From NCBI GenBank assembly GCA_949126835.1, contig OX421497.1:8636445-8700444 (forward strand): 64,000 bases of DNA, written 5' to 3'. Positions 22,005 to 32,739 of the stretch are shown here, piece after piece. The position numbers were made by a program, and so were the translations under genes. The first letter of the stretch is position 1. Each line of letters starts with the position of its first letter. The notes beneath the pieces were generated by a model. It was not told where the DNA came from and did not search any database. It worked only from the letters and a program-made list of their open reading frames with translations. The DNA is from Anisus vortex. Its lineage: Eukaryota > Mollusca > Gastropoda > Planorbidae.

Positions 22005-22084
22005 TCTGTGTTAGCTGTTGTGCTTTTGTGTTAGCTGTTGTGCTTTTGTGTTAGCTGTTGTGCTTTTGTGTTAGCTGTTGTGCA
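22005..22084. repeat. 20-bp minisatellite, remainder after the LINE
   Basis: Four more units of the 19789-21203 array, then unique DNA that matches the right arm at about 30945-30990. Confidence 0.9.
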
Positions 22085-22345
22085 CTTATGTTGCATTGTG
22101 CTGTATAGTTACTTTTAGCTGTAGTTGTTGCATTGCAGTTATTTAGAAGATTTAAATAGTCACAATAGGTTTCAGTTTGTTATGGTTAACACAGACCTAG
22201 ACCCTAATTCCCCATTCCCATCACTTCTCCACTCTTTTTTTGCGACTTAAAAGCCTTTTCATTTTTGTGCAACTTTTGTTTAGAGAATGAGAATTTAAAA
22301 CTGCATTTTTTTTTATTTATTTCATTTTCTGGCATAATTAAAATA

Positions 22346-22535
22346 TAGAGCGTTCTCAGTGGGCGTGGCTTAGGTTTTTAGTGACGTATTTGTGTAAATA
22401 TAAGAACCCACTTGAGGTACAAATGTAACGTGGTGAAAGTGAAGTTGTTCTTTATCATGCAAAATTCACATCTGAATATTGGCTATCCTACTCAAAAATA
22501 AGGAGGTAAATAGTAGTACTGTAGATTAATTGATT
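22346..22535. mobile_element. TA-flanked MITE, truncated copy
   Basis: It starts TAGAGCGTTCTCAG after TA and follows 1808-2000 closely, then stops abruptly at 'gattaattgattaa'. It lies at the inner edge of the left arm; the right arm lacks it. Confidence 0.75.
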
Positions 22536-22938
22536 AAGTCTAACCAAAACATCAAAAAGTATACATTTTTGTGAAAACCAAAAAGTGGTGTTGGCCTTTT
22601 GTCTTTCATAGCATAGAGATTGCTTTTCTAGAATGCCTGGTTACTACGCAGGAAAGGGCATGCTGCAGAAGTTATTGAGCTTTTGGCCTTGAATCACAAA
22701 GTACCCAATAGTGTCTGCGTGTCAGCATGATGAACGGTATTCCAAGGAATCCACCACCTACACCACACCTACACCACAGTTTTCTAGGGTTAGCGACAGT
22801 GTCAAGTTAGATATAAATAGACACTTTTCTTTTGACGCCACTGTACTAAAAAGGTTTGCTAAATGACGTCGCAATTCTAGACAAAATGCCTGAAATATAA
22901 TGTTCGTATTCTCCTGCATTGTTTCAACCTTTATCATA
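22536..22938. other. Spacer DNA, nothing recognised
   Basis: No coding region or complete repeat was identified between the truncated MITE and the SINE. Confidence 0.4.
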
Positions 22939-22947
22939 TTGCCCATA

Positions 22948-23216
22948 AAAGTAAGTAAAGTATCCCGTCAGACCAAATTGGTCCATAGGGCCGGTGAAGC
23001 AGCGTTCACCAGTTTCCGTGGCCACGGCATACTAGGTGATTGTGTGGCCAGCACTATGCACAGCCGCCTTTACTTTACCCCAACTAAGGTCAGGTACCCA
23101 TCAGAGCTGGGTAGACTCAGGGACACCCTCAAATCCTGGGAAAAAATCCTAGCCTGCACCAGGATTCGAACCCAGGACCCTTGGATCGCCAGTCGAACGC
23201 ACTGCCGCTCGGCTAT
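22948..23216 (-). repeat. SINE-1 full copy with 9-bp TSD
   Basis: Box B complement GGATTCGAACCC at about 23161-23172 and the tRNA head end at 23210, with body and tail reading leftwards to 22948. It is flanked by ttgcccata at 22939-22947 and 23217-23225, a normal LINE-driven target duplication. Confidence 0.88.
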
Positions 23217-23225
23217 TTGCCCATA

Positions 23226-23594
23226 GTTAAAAACAAATAGGAAGGTCGTCTATCTTGCATATGGACGGAAAAGACTCCGTCCAATCTTGAAACAACGAGA
23301 AATTATTGTTTCGCGCAAGCGATTAAATTAACACACACGCAAACCGGGCTGCAAGGAAGACTGACAGTAGACGGAACACTACCATCCGCTGGGTTGTTGG
23401 CTGGGTGGTAGTTGCTAGCTGCTGTCAGCTGTCCGCCTACTCTCTACTCCACCTATTGTCACTGTTCTCTGTTTAGTGTTTTGATTATGTTTGCAGTATA
23501 TAGTATATATATCTATATTTATTTTTGCAGTATTATATTTTTTATGAGTTTTGAAAATAAAATAATATAATTATTAATATTTGCGCATAAAACT
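23226..23594. other. Spacer DNA, nothing recognised
   Basis: An AT-rich portion at about 23480-23590. No gene seen. Confidence 0.35.
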
Positions 23595-23658
23595 GGAGAG
23601 CCGCATCTTGACATTGAAAGAGCTGCATGCGGCTCGCGAGCCGCAGGTTGCCGACCCC
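23595..23658. mobile_element. hAT 3' terminus fragment
   Basis: GGCTCGCGAGCCGCAGG followed by TTGCCGACCCCTG is a typical hAT end with its subterminal palindrome. No partner 5' end was found nearby. Confidence 0.6.
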
Positions 23659-24028
23659 TGGCCTATACGGATTACTTATTAAAAATAAAAACACGCGTTT
23701 CGACTTTACAGTTTTGACAGACTGATCTCAAATCTAAAGAACATTACAGACTTTCATGTGGAACTCTGGAACCAAGAAAAAAAGTGGAATTCAAATTCCT
23801 TAACAGTCGATACGACGCTGTGTGCCCGCTGAGTGTTTATCAGCGTCGCGATGTCTTCATTTGTCCCCCCCCCCCCCCCCCCCCAGGTCTGGAAAGTACA
23901 CCAATTCTACAATTGTAAAGGTGGCCGTACAATCACTTTGTATGTCGTTACCTACGAATATTTAGAAAATGACACAATCCTAATATAATTTTTTGTTTAG
24001 TTTTCTGCGGACATATAATATTCTATCT

Positions 24029-24234
24029 CAGGGGTCGGCAACATACGACAGGCGTGCAAGACTTGGCACGCAGATTAATTTGTAATGGCGCGCGGAAGAG
24101 CCCTAAAATGGCAACTCAAGTCTCTTTTACAAGAAACTGAGTTCTATAGCGGGATGACTATAAGGCTGTTGGCACGCTGAATGGATTATAAATCTTTATT
24201 TGGCACACTATTATCTAAAGGTTGCCGACCCTTG
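24029..24234. mobile_element. hAT MITE, 'CAGGGGTCGGCAAC' family, 206 bp
   Basis: It begins CAGGGGTCGGCAAC and ends GGTTGCCGACCCTTG, flanked by 'tctatct' on both sides. Shared with the other duplicate copies. Confidence 0.85.
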
Positions 24235-24726
24235 TCTATCTGATACCTTTATTCAAAACTGGCAAAGATTTGGGGTTATTTCTATGTCGTTTTGAACATG
24301 TATATTTCGTCTTAACTAAAGGTGTTTTTATCACTCCAGAGAATCTTTCTCATCATTTCTGATTCTTTAGAAAGTATTCTCTAACAAAGTTTTATTGACA
24401 GGGCTGAGAGAATTATTTTGTTAGTGATTAATAGGTTATGGTACGCACGCACAAAATAATGTTTTTCACCCAGGGGACAAACTATACAATTGGCGCCACA
24501 CCCCCTCTCAGTTTTACCACATATTTCTAACTGTAACGTTGTAAGTCTCATTTCGGCGCCCCTTTTATTTCGGCAACTTGGAGACATATGCACCCACGTG
24601 GCACCCGCCTGGCTATGCCTCTGAAAAGGTTGCCCGACCCTGATTTAAAAATCTAACTAAAGATATAATTTAAAAAAACAACAACATTAGATCTAGTGCA
24701 AAATACACAATCGGTGATAAAACTGG

Positions 24727-25675
24727 TTTACATTACTTGATTACATTACATTACTGGTTTACATTACTTGATTACATTACATTACTGGTTTACATTACTT
24801 GATTACATTACATTACTGGTTTACATTACTTGATTACATTACATTACTGGTTTACATTACTTGATTACATTACATTACTGGTTTACATTACTTGATTACA
24901 TTACATTACTGGTTTACATTACTTGATTACATTACATTACTGGTTTACATTACTTGATTACATTGCATTACTGGTTTACATTACTTGATTACATTACATT
25001 ACTGGTTTACATTACTTGATTACAATACACTACTGGTTTACATTACTTGATTACATTACATTACTCGTTTACATTACTTGATTACATTACATTACTGGTT
25101 TACATTACTTGATTACATTACATTACTGGTTTACATTACTTGATTACAATACACTACTGGTTTACATTACTTGATTACAATACATTACTGGTTTACATTA
25201 CTTGATTACAATACATTACTGGTTTACATTACTTGATTACAATACATTACTGGTTTACATTACTTGATTACAATACATTACTGGTTTACATTACTTGATT
25301 ACATTACATTACTGGTTTACATTACTTGATTACAATACACTACTGGTTTACATTACTTGATTACATTACATTACTGGTTTACATTACTTGATTACATTAC
25401 ATTACTGGTTTACATTACTTGATTACATAACATTACTGGTTTACATTACTTGATTACATTACATTACTGGTTTACATTACTTGATTACAATACATTACTG
25501 GTTTACATTACTTGATTACATAACATTACTGGTTTACATTACTTGATTACATTACATTACAGGTTTACATTACTTGATTACATTACATTACAGGTTTACA
25601 GGACTTGATTACATTACATTTCAGGTTTACATGACTTGATTACATTACATTACAGGTTTACAGGACTTGATTTTA
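24727..25675. repeat. 31-bp minisatellite, ~30 units
   Basis: The unit contains CTGGTTTACATTACTTGATT then ACATTACATTA. Variants ACAATACACTA and CATAACATTA recur. Paralogous DNA at 41250-41280 has this motif only once, so amplification happened in this copy alone. At the right edge units become degenerate (AGGTTTACAGGACTT). Confidence 0.95.
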
Positions 25676-26936
25676 CTTTCAAAGTAACTGGTGTTTAAGA
25701 AAAGTCCGGGTGTATCAATTATTTTAAAAGGGGGGGGGGGTATGTGACTACTCGTTTTATCTTTTCAGTGATCTAAATATAACAAAGTAAATGTTGTTTT
25801 TAGGATTAGCTTGACACTTCTATAGGGAGCATAGACTGTGCATTCATAATAGATGTAAGATATACGCTTCCAAGGAACGGGAGAGAGAGAAAACGCGAGA
25901 GACAGATAGAAAGCTGGATGTATCAATTATAGAGTGGAGGAAATATTCCTGTTTGGATAGTGCGTGTGTTATGGTGTCGATGTCCGGTGCGATTGAAGAT
26001 GTCTGAAGATAAATCAAACACCAACACGTCACTTGAAGGGGGGAATATTTCTCTATAAATAATATCTGCTGTATTATATGTGTACCAGTGTAGTCGCTGA
26101 TACAATAACCAGTTTGGGGCTCTTCCGCGTACCATTAAAAATCGCTCTGCGTGCCAAGTCTGGCCGACCCCTAAGATAGAATTAAAATATGTCTGCAGAA
26201 AACTGGAAAAAAAATATTTGGATATGGTAACTTTCTAAAGAAAAAAAAAATTTAAGAAATTGGGTTAAGAGCTTTATGAATATGAGTCCGTCAGAAAGTC
26301 TATATAGTTTCTCTGGGAATATTATTATCTGAGAGACTTCTGCTTACTTCAATGATTTTTTTTTAAATTGTGTGTGCATAAATATAGTGTGTAGAATTTT
26401 TTTTTAGTGCCAGTGCGTGCGTGATGACAGTTCTCATTCGACGATGCTTTAATCGGAAGCGCTGTCTGACGTAGTGGTCTGCTGTAGAAACACTGATCGG
26501 AAGAGCTAGTTTGCCGTTTGGTCATTTGTAATGTGCAAGTATTTCTCCGCGATGCACCCTTTGATGTACAAAGTAATTTTGTTTTTTTCATGATAAATCT
26601 AAAGCACTTCTGGAGTTAAGTCGTTTCATGGACGATTGATTACAAGAGAGTGTTACGGGTGCCAGAAATAAAATGTGGTGTGCCGTGTTTGGCATGCGTG
26701 ACAGTGGTTGCCTACTGAGTGTCACATTTTAAGCTTTTCATTATCTTGATGCAGCTTGCCCCCACGACCTATTGAATAAAAACTATTTTTGTGCGGAAAC
26801 TAATCACACAATTTCACCACCTCGTTGGGCGTATGCCTGTGGTAGATGACGCCCTACCCCTACATCTCAGTAAACACCATAACCAATCCCCAAATCTATA
26901 GACTATAGGGTATTTTGGTATTTTTAGACATACCCT

Positions 26937-27183
26937 AAAAAGTAGGGTACCCTTCGGAGCTAACTGATCATATGCTGGTGAAGCAGCATACTATGGGATG
27001 TGAGGCCAGCACAATGCACAGCCGCCTTTACTTTACTCCAACTAATGTCAGGTACACACCAGAGCTGGAGTAGACTCAGAGACACCCTCAAGTCCAGGGA
27101 AAAAATCCTAGCTTCCACCAGAATTCGAACTCAGAACTTTCGGATCGCAAGACGAACGCGCTGACGAACGGCCACCGAGCCCC
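26937..27183 (-). repeat. SINE-1 copy with TSD and a visible empty site
   Basis: tRNA head at the right, tail at the left. The flanks agacataccct (26926-26936) and agacatatcct (27184-27194) form an 11-bp TSD with one change. The duplicate copy reads straight through agacatatcct at 43198-43208 without the SINE. Confidence 0.9.
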
Positions 27184-28172
27184 AGACATATCCTGGTAGG
27201 CTATATTTGACTATGATCGACATCCAGTTGTCTGGTGGGACTAAAACTTAAAATTTTAATATGGTGATGGCAAGGCTCGAGAGGTCTGTCAACATCTTCT
27301 GCCTCCTCTAGGACCCCATAGTCTACATCTTATAGGGTCTACCCATTTGTCAAACAGAACAATGATACAACTAAATGCTGGGTTTAAAACCCTAGCAGAT
27401 TTTATGGATTTAACTGATCGTTTTCCCAACAGAGGTAGATACTATTTAGCATTGCTTAGAACAGTTTTTAAAGTAACCAGAAAACGGATGTTTTAAAAGG
27501 CCTTCCAAAAAATGCGCATTTCTTGAATGATTCGGTAATGACTTTACGAATGGACGCTGTGTAATAGAGATCGAAATGTCATTTGAAAATGTTTCGGGCT
27601 TTAGGGGCAGTCCTAGTAATCTTTTCAGGGCTTCTGCCGAGCGTTGCGCCAAAGAAAGCTGGAGATCATCCTACTGGACTGTTCTCTTGAGAACGGGATT
27701 AAAGATCATGATCGTTATGAACAGAAGTTTAAATCAACTATGTATGTCATAGTTTCACAAGACAACGCACATCTATATCAAAACACACAAACAACCATCA
27801 AAAAGCCAAAAACAAACACACAAAAAAAAACAACAACAACAAAACTACCATTTTTATTTTATATAGGCTTTGTTCAGTTTATTTATGCGCTCATACATAA
27901 TAAGGTCAAGGACATTCAGCGGCGTAAAAGGTAAAAGCAGTTAGACAACAACAGTACCACAAGAAACAAAACAAAAGAAAAACAACACCCATTATAATGT
28001 CAATACATATAGAGCATTAATACGCATACTACTAGAGACCGTAGTATAAACCCACACAGTAGGCTAGGCACCAAACTAATCAATATTTCCTTTACAAAAA
28101 AAAAGCCTATTAATACAATTAGCTCAAACAGGTGTAAATGGTTTTGTAAACGATTATGCGACTTATTTGACT

Positions 28173-29085
28173 AACAAACCGGGATCCCCCTCGAATAGCA
28201 GATCGCCAGGCGAAAGTGGCGGTGGATTGGGCACACCCTACGGAAACCCCCCACAGAACAAATCCCTGACAGGCTCTGGAATGGAACCCCTAGGGGAAAA
28301 AAGACGGATTGGTCGCTCGAAGACCACCTGCAGACGCTCATGCAGCATTTCCTGGGGTGAACTAAAAAAGGCTGCCCAGAATCGAGTGCGCTGGAGAGCT
28401 GTTGCGGAGGCCCTATGTTTCACAAGTGTTACGAATCTCGGTCATAAATGAATGACGTAGTAAGGCATTGACCTCTTAACAAGTGCGTATCAGAGTCCAA
28501 GGCGACCAAGGTTTGACCTTTATGCCCTGAGGGCAGTTTAAATAAAATAATTCGTTCAAACCCGTGGAAATTGGAGGATAATTCTGGATCGTAGTAATTA
28601 TAGAGAAAGAGGTTAAAATGCGTATTAAGACCCTGTAGAATCTTCGATGATCGTTTTCTTTGTAAAGTCCCGACCTCCTTAAAGTTAGTTCAGTTTAAAC
28701 GTTTGTAGAGTGAAGTCGCTATATTAATACTTGTACATATAATGTCATTTTATTGAAACTTATGTTGCCATCAGTTGATGAAGTTTATTGATCGTTTTTA
28801 TATTGAGTCTACAATTTAAATAAAATTGTTTATTCAACAACTGGAGTTGTTTGATCTATCATTGTTGAGAAATGTGTTGAAGATAATTATCACGAATATA
28901 ACTACATTACTGCATAGACCTGTCAGTCAAGGAACCCCTAGCTTGGGCTACAGATTAGCAGAATCTAGAGACTTCTAATAAAGATACAACTATATTCATT
29001 GAATCCGATTTAACGAGTCGTAATAATAGTCATCATCATAAAGAGGGCCATAACACAAGGAACCAATGGAACTAAGCATGTAAGC
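28173..29085 (+). mobile_element. LINE 3' fragment with 8-bp TSD, private to copy 2
   Basis: Flanked by atttgact at 28165-28172 and 29086-29093. The duplicate at about 44340-44370 lacks it. The first 280 bp translate in mixed frames to RWRWIGHTLRKP, LTGSGMEPLGEKRRIGRSKT and GELKKAAQNRVRWRAVAEAL, the usual C-terminal tail of one mollusc LINE clade. The remainder is 3' UTR. Confidence 0.78.
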
Positions 29086-29189
29086 ATTTGACTTGTTTCC
29101 TTTATTTCCTTGTGAAACAAAGGGCCTTATGATTATGTAGGTCTTTGAAACCAGAGCCCGTATTAAGACGCATATAAGGCCCTAAGCGA

Positions 29190-29500
29190 CCTCATTGAGC
29201 AGGCCCGGTGCTGCAAGCTCAGCAGAAGGGATCAGGCAACAGTTGCCAAGTTTTGTGCAAGGGCACTGCCCTATAGGGATATGTCTCAGAATGTTTAGGC
29301 CCAACCTGGACTCGCGGTGTCAAAATTGCAGGGAAGCAAAAGAAACGGTCGGAACACGTTCATTTTTAACTGGCCCTGTCTTGCGGGTGCATAAAGTGGG
29401 TAGAAATGGTCAACTGAATTGGCTACGCGGCGTAGAACGAGCTTGTTTGTCCCCCGAGCCCTAAGAGAGTAATCTCTTTTAAAATGATTTAGCGATTCTA
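29190..29500 (+). pseudogene. Decayed LINE C-terminal fragment ('GHCPIG' type)
   Basis: Plus-strand pieces such as GHCPIG, FRPN and CQNCREAKETV correspond to the RNase H-adjacent or zinc-knuckle end of a LINE ORF2. Paralogous to 44430-44700 (part of the duplication), with a third relative at 51560-51665. Confidence 0.55.
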
Positions 29501-30720
29501 CTCTTTCTAAACCTTTATAAGTCATTATAGAGCCTATATCCCTAAGGCTTTTGCTATTTGTGATAGTAAAAGTCTGCCTAAATTGTCATGGTCTTGATAT
29601 AATTCAAACATAAACCCAAGCTTTGAGTATTGGTTGTTGTCTCTTGGACTAGTTGGTCATAAAATAATTAGAGACCTGGAATTAGGCCTACTCATCCGTT
29701 AGAGCCATGGATATAAACTCTGCCGTACGCTTAAGTACGCCTATGTCACGGTAGAGATCGGTGGAAAGTGGGTCACCCGTCTCATTCTTACGAAAACTGA
29801 TTATTAAACGGGGACACTACTCCCTCAGGATGTACTCCACTTTCTTCGATCCTCGCCCTCCCCCACAGTGACGGCACCGCGAGTCGAAGTTAGGCCGGAA
29901 CCTGGCAAAGTATGCCCCCGATGGGGCTAGTGGCCAGTGTGGAATTGTGATATGGGCAACCTTGCCTGGCAGTATTGCACAACGTACAAACCTATTGTAG
30001 GGCCTAATTGTTTTTTGTTGTTGTTGTTGTTGTTTTTTAACTACTCTGTAGTATTTTCTACATGCTAATTTGTAGTGAAAGTGATGTAACGTTAAGATCT
30101 GATATAGAAAAATGCAAAGTAGGTCATAAACAGTGAATTATCACAGTTGTAACTGTAACCTTTTAATTTTTATTAATTTGTTTTCTCTGGAATAATGAAA
30201 ATAATTATTTATTATTATTACTATTATTTTGATAACATTTTATATTATTTACCAATGTTAAAATTTTTTAATTATGTCTTCGACTGTGCCTTTATTATTA
30301 TTGTACCTAAGTACTAACTGGCAAAACAATATTGTTCATATTGTTAATTGTACATGTTATTCTCATATGTTTTGATTTAAAAAAAACCACTGTTGTCAGC
30401 TCAGTTTAACCGAATAAAAAGGCAAAGATATCTATGTATTGCATTGATGAATAATAGCCTATATTTAGTGTGTGTGTGTGTGGGGGGGGTGGTTTACTGG
30501 GGTGTGTGGTTGAGCCGAAAAAGTTTAAGAGCATTTTATCTAGACAGTTTATGTTAAAGCGGTTACATAAAACAAAAACAGAAGTAAGATACACTCTTAT
30601 TGTTCCATGGAGTGGCTAGGATTGCAATGTAATATGTATGTGTGTGTGAGTGGAAACAGAAGACTAATTCTGATCTTGTGCAAAATTTAAAAACTAAATG
30701 TTTGTAATTTACAATGTGTT
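29500..30720. other. Spacer DNA, no gene recognised
   Basis: A GC-richer block at about 29730-29990 followed by (TTG)n at 30010-30035 could be an unidentified retroposon. The rest is AT-rich, with (GT)n plus a G-run at 30470-30492. Confidence 0.4.
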
Positions 30721-31559
30721 AAATGTATCAGAAAATAAAATTAAAAAAAATAATTTGCAGTTTTCAAATTTTTATTCTCTGAACAAATTTGGTAACCAAT
30801 GAAAAGGTGGGTAAGTCGCAAAAGAAAAGCGAAGAAAGGGGAGGGGGGGAAGTTAGGGTCTTGGTCTGGGCTATTATGTGCTATTATCATGTCGACAGTA
30901 ACAAATTGAAACCCATGGTGACTATTTCAAGCTTTTGATAACTTCAATACAACAACTACAGCTAAAAGTAACTAAACAGCACAATACAACAGAAGATCAC
31001 AACAGTAAACACACAAGCACGACGACGAACTACTACAAACAAAAGATAAACAAACTTTGAAAAAAGGAGAACAGACTTTTATTTCGTATAAACCTAATCA
31101 ACACCTATATGAATCAGTGCAAGTAAAAATCAACTTCCATCCTTACAAAATAATCAAACTTTGAATAATAGCTTACAACAAAATCTACAACACTTATATG
31201 AATCTGAGCAAGGAAACATATATTCGCATTCCAACAAAATCTCACTCATAACGAACCATAGCTTAGGCCTACACCAAAATCTACATTGCTACCAAATCTA
31301 AGCTAAGCTAAGCCATTACAAGTATTACGATTTATAAACTAAAAACAATTTAAATTTCTAATCAAATCTATATTCTGCTAAATGCAACCAAACCCTGAAA
31401 CCAAACAATCAGAGCTGTCCCACAAACGAATTTTTTAAAAACAGTTTTATTTTATAATTTTTATAAGTATTTTATTACCATATTATCTCATGCTCCTAGG
31501 TTACGCCTAGATCAAGGTTCTGATCACCCTAGCTGAACATAAGCTTGAAAGAAAAGTGC

Positions 31560-32735
31560 GGGAAACGCTCAAAATTTTCAAATTCACTCAACTAAACAGC
31601 TTTTGTAAAAGTAAAATAACAACATAAAATATCTTTAAAAATGAAGTTAAATGCAAATTTTTAATTGTTTTTTCTGTAGCATGAAAAAGGTTTAAATTGA
31701 CAAAGCTTAGTGAGTTGGACATTGTCTAAATAAAGTAATTCCGTTTACCAACAGATATAAAGTTCTAAATTAAAATGTGCTTCCACATTGGCATATTCTC
31801 ATAAAATGATGAACTACTTACTCTTTCAACTATGGTTTCTGCTGGGTGGTTTTTATATTTTATGCTTTTATTTTCTTTAGTTTGCTTTTTATTTTGCTCT
31901 TTAATAATGACTAGATGATGCGAGTCAATAAGTTTATGCTACACAAAGGAAAACCACAGTTTACATATAAACTCAACATATGCCATGCAAGGGTGTCCAC
32001 AGAAGGGTAGTGCAAAAGTGGGTTATTGTTTGTTTGTTTCGGGGTAAAAGTTAAAACTTAAAACAGAACCAATGATGAGTTAAAGTGACACTTGTATAAT
32101 GGTGTATGAATTCTAATTAACTTTCGAATAAAGTCTGCTAATTGTGGAGAAGATGTCACCGAGCATGCCAAATGTGATGGTTGCACGGAGAGATGCGATA
32201 TAGAAATGATCATCATCATTACTATTTACTTAACACGATGACAAGCCAAAACACCGTGGGTATCAAAGGCCCCAGGAGCGCCCCCGCGTTTCTGGGTGCT
32301 CGCCCTCGCAATGAATTCGTCGGTCTGGTTTTGGCTCCCAAGTCACCACTGACCTACCACTGCTTTTTGGAAGTATTTGACATGGTGTCATTGATATCAA
32401 TATCAGGGCCCAGGTGTTTTTGATTCTAGCTGCTTTACATAACATTTCAGCTATATATGAACATTTATTTTAAAAAATAAGAACTAAAAAATAAAATGAA
32501 TTACACAACTGTTACGACAGCAAGTAACAAATAATTTTGATTAATTTCAAAGTTGTTGTTTTTATTGTTAAAATTATCTTATCCTTTATCACTTCCCGTG
32601 GAGCACGAGGCCATTCTTATTGTTTAGAATAACGTGCCTAATTTTATTACAGATTTAGAAATATCATAGTCTATTAATGGACATACTTTCATTATGAAAA
32701 CTAAAAGATGAGTTTAATTCTTGAAGGATAAGGGA
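31560..32735. other. Right-arm intergenic DNA, no gene recognised
   Basis: AT-rich. Two overlapping frames on opposite strands at 32181-32445 look like chance. Nothing else seen. Confidence 0.4.
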
Positions 32736-32739
32736 CTGT

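Larger units (their letters stand above)
12519..22345 (+). repeat. Left arm of a ~10-kb inverted segmental duplication
   Basis: Reverse-complement similarity to 30725-41420 runs along the whole arm: the unit at 12519-14830, the region 15480-16600, the GPCR gene, its 3' flank (18061-18255), the 45-bp repeats (about 18970-19230), and 19240-22335. Interruptions private to this arm are the hAT element 13093-14015, unknown DNA 14928-15470, the MITE 15598-16046, and the 20-bp array with its LINE. Breakpoints were placed by eye. Confidence 0.85.
23668..29500 (+). repeat. Segmental duplication copy 2, direct repeat of ~39340-44720
   Basis: Colinear similarity to 39340-44720 throughout, interrupted by private insertions: the 31-bp array (24727-25675), a SINE (26937-27183) and a LINE tail (28173-29085) here; an RTE fragment, a TA MITE and a LINE B tail in the other copy. 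The first 2 kb also match 12519-14700 in inverse. Confidence 0.85.

Noticed and set aside
19789..25675. CRISPR-like regular repeats
   Set aside because: The 20-bp and 31-bp arrays are head-to-tail units without unique spacers, in an evidently eukaryotic sequence.
28167..28451. Small host gene of 94 codons
   Set aside because: Residues match a LINE ORF2 C-terminus in mixed frames, and the segment is a TSD-flanked insertion.
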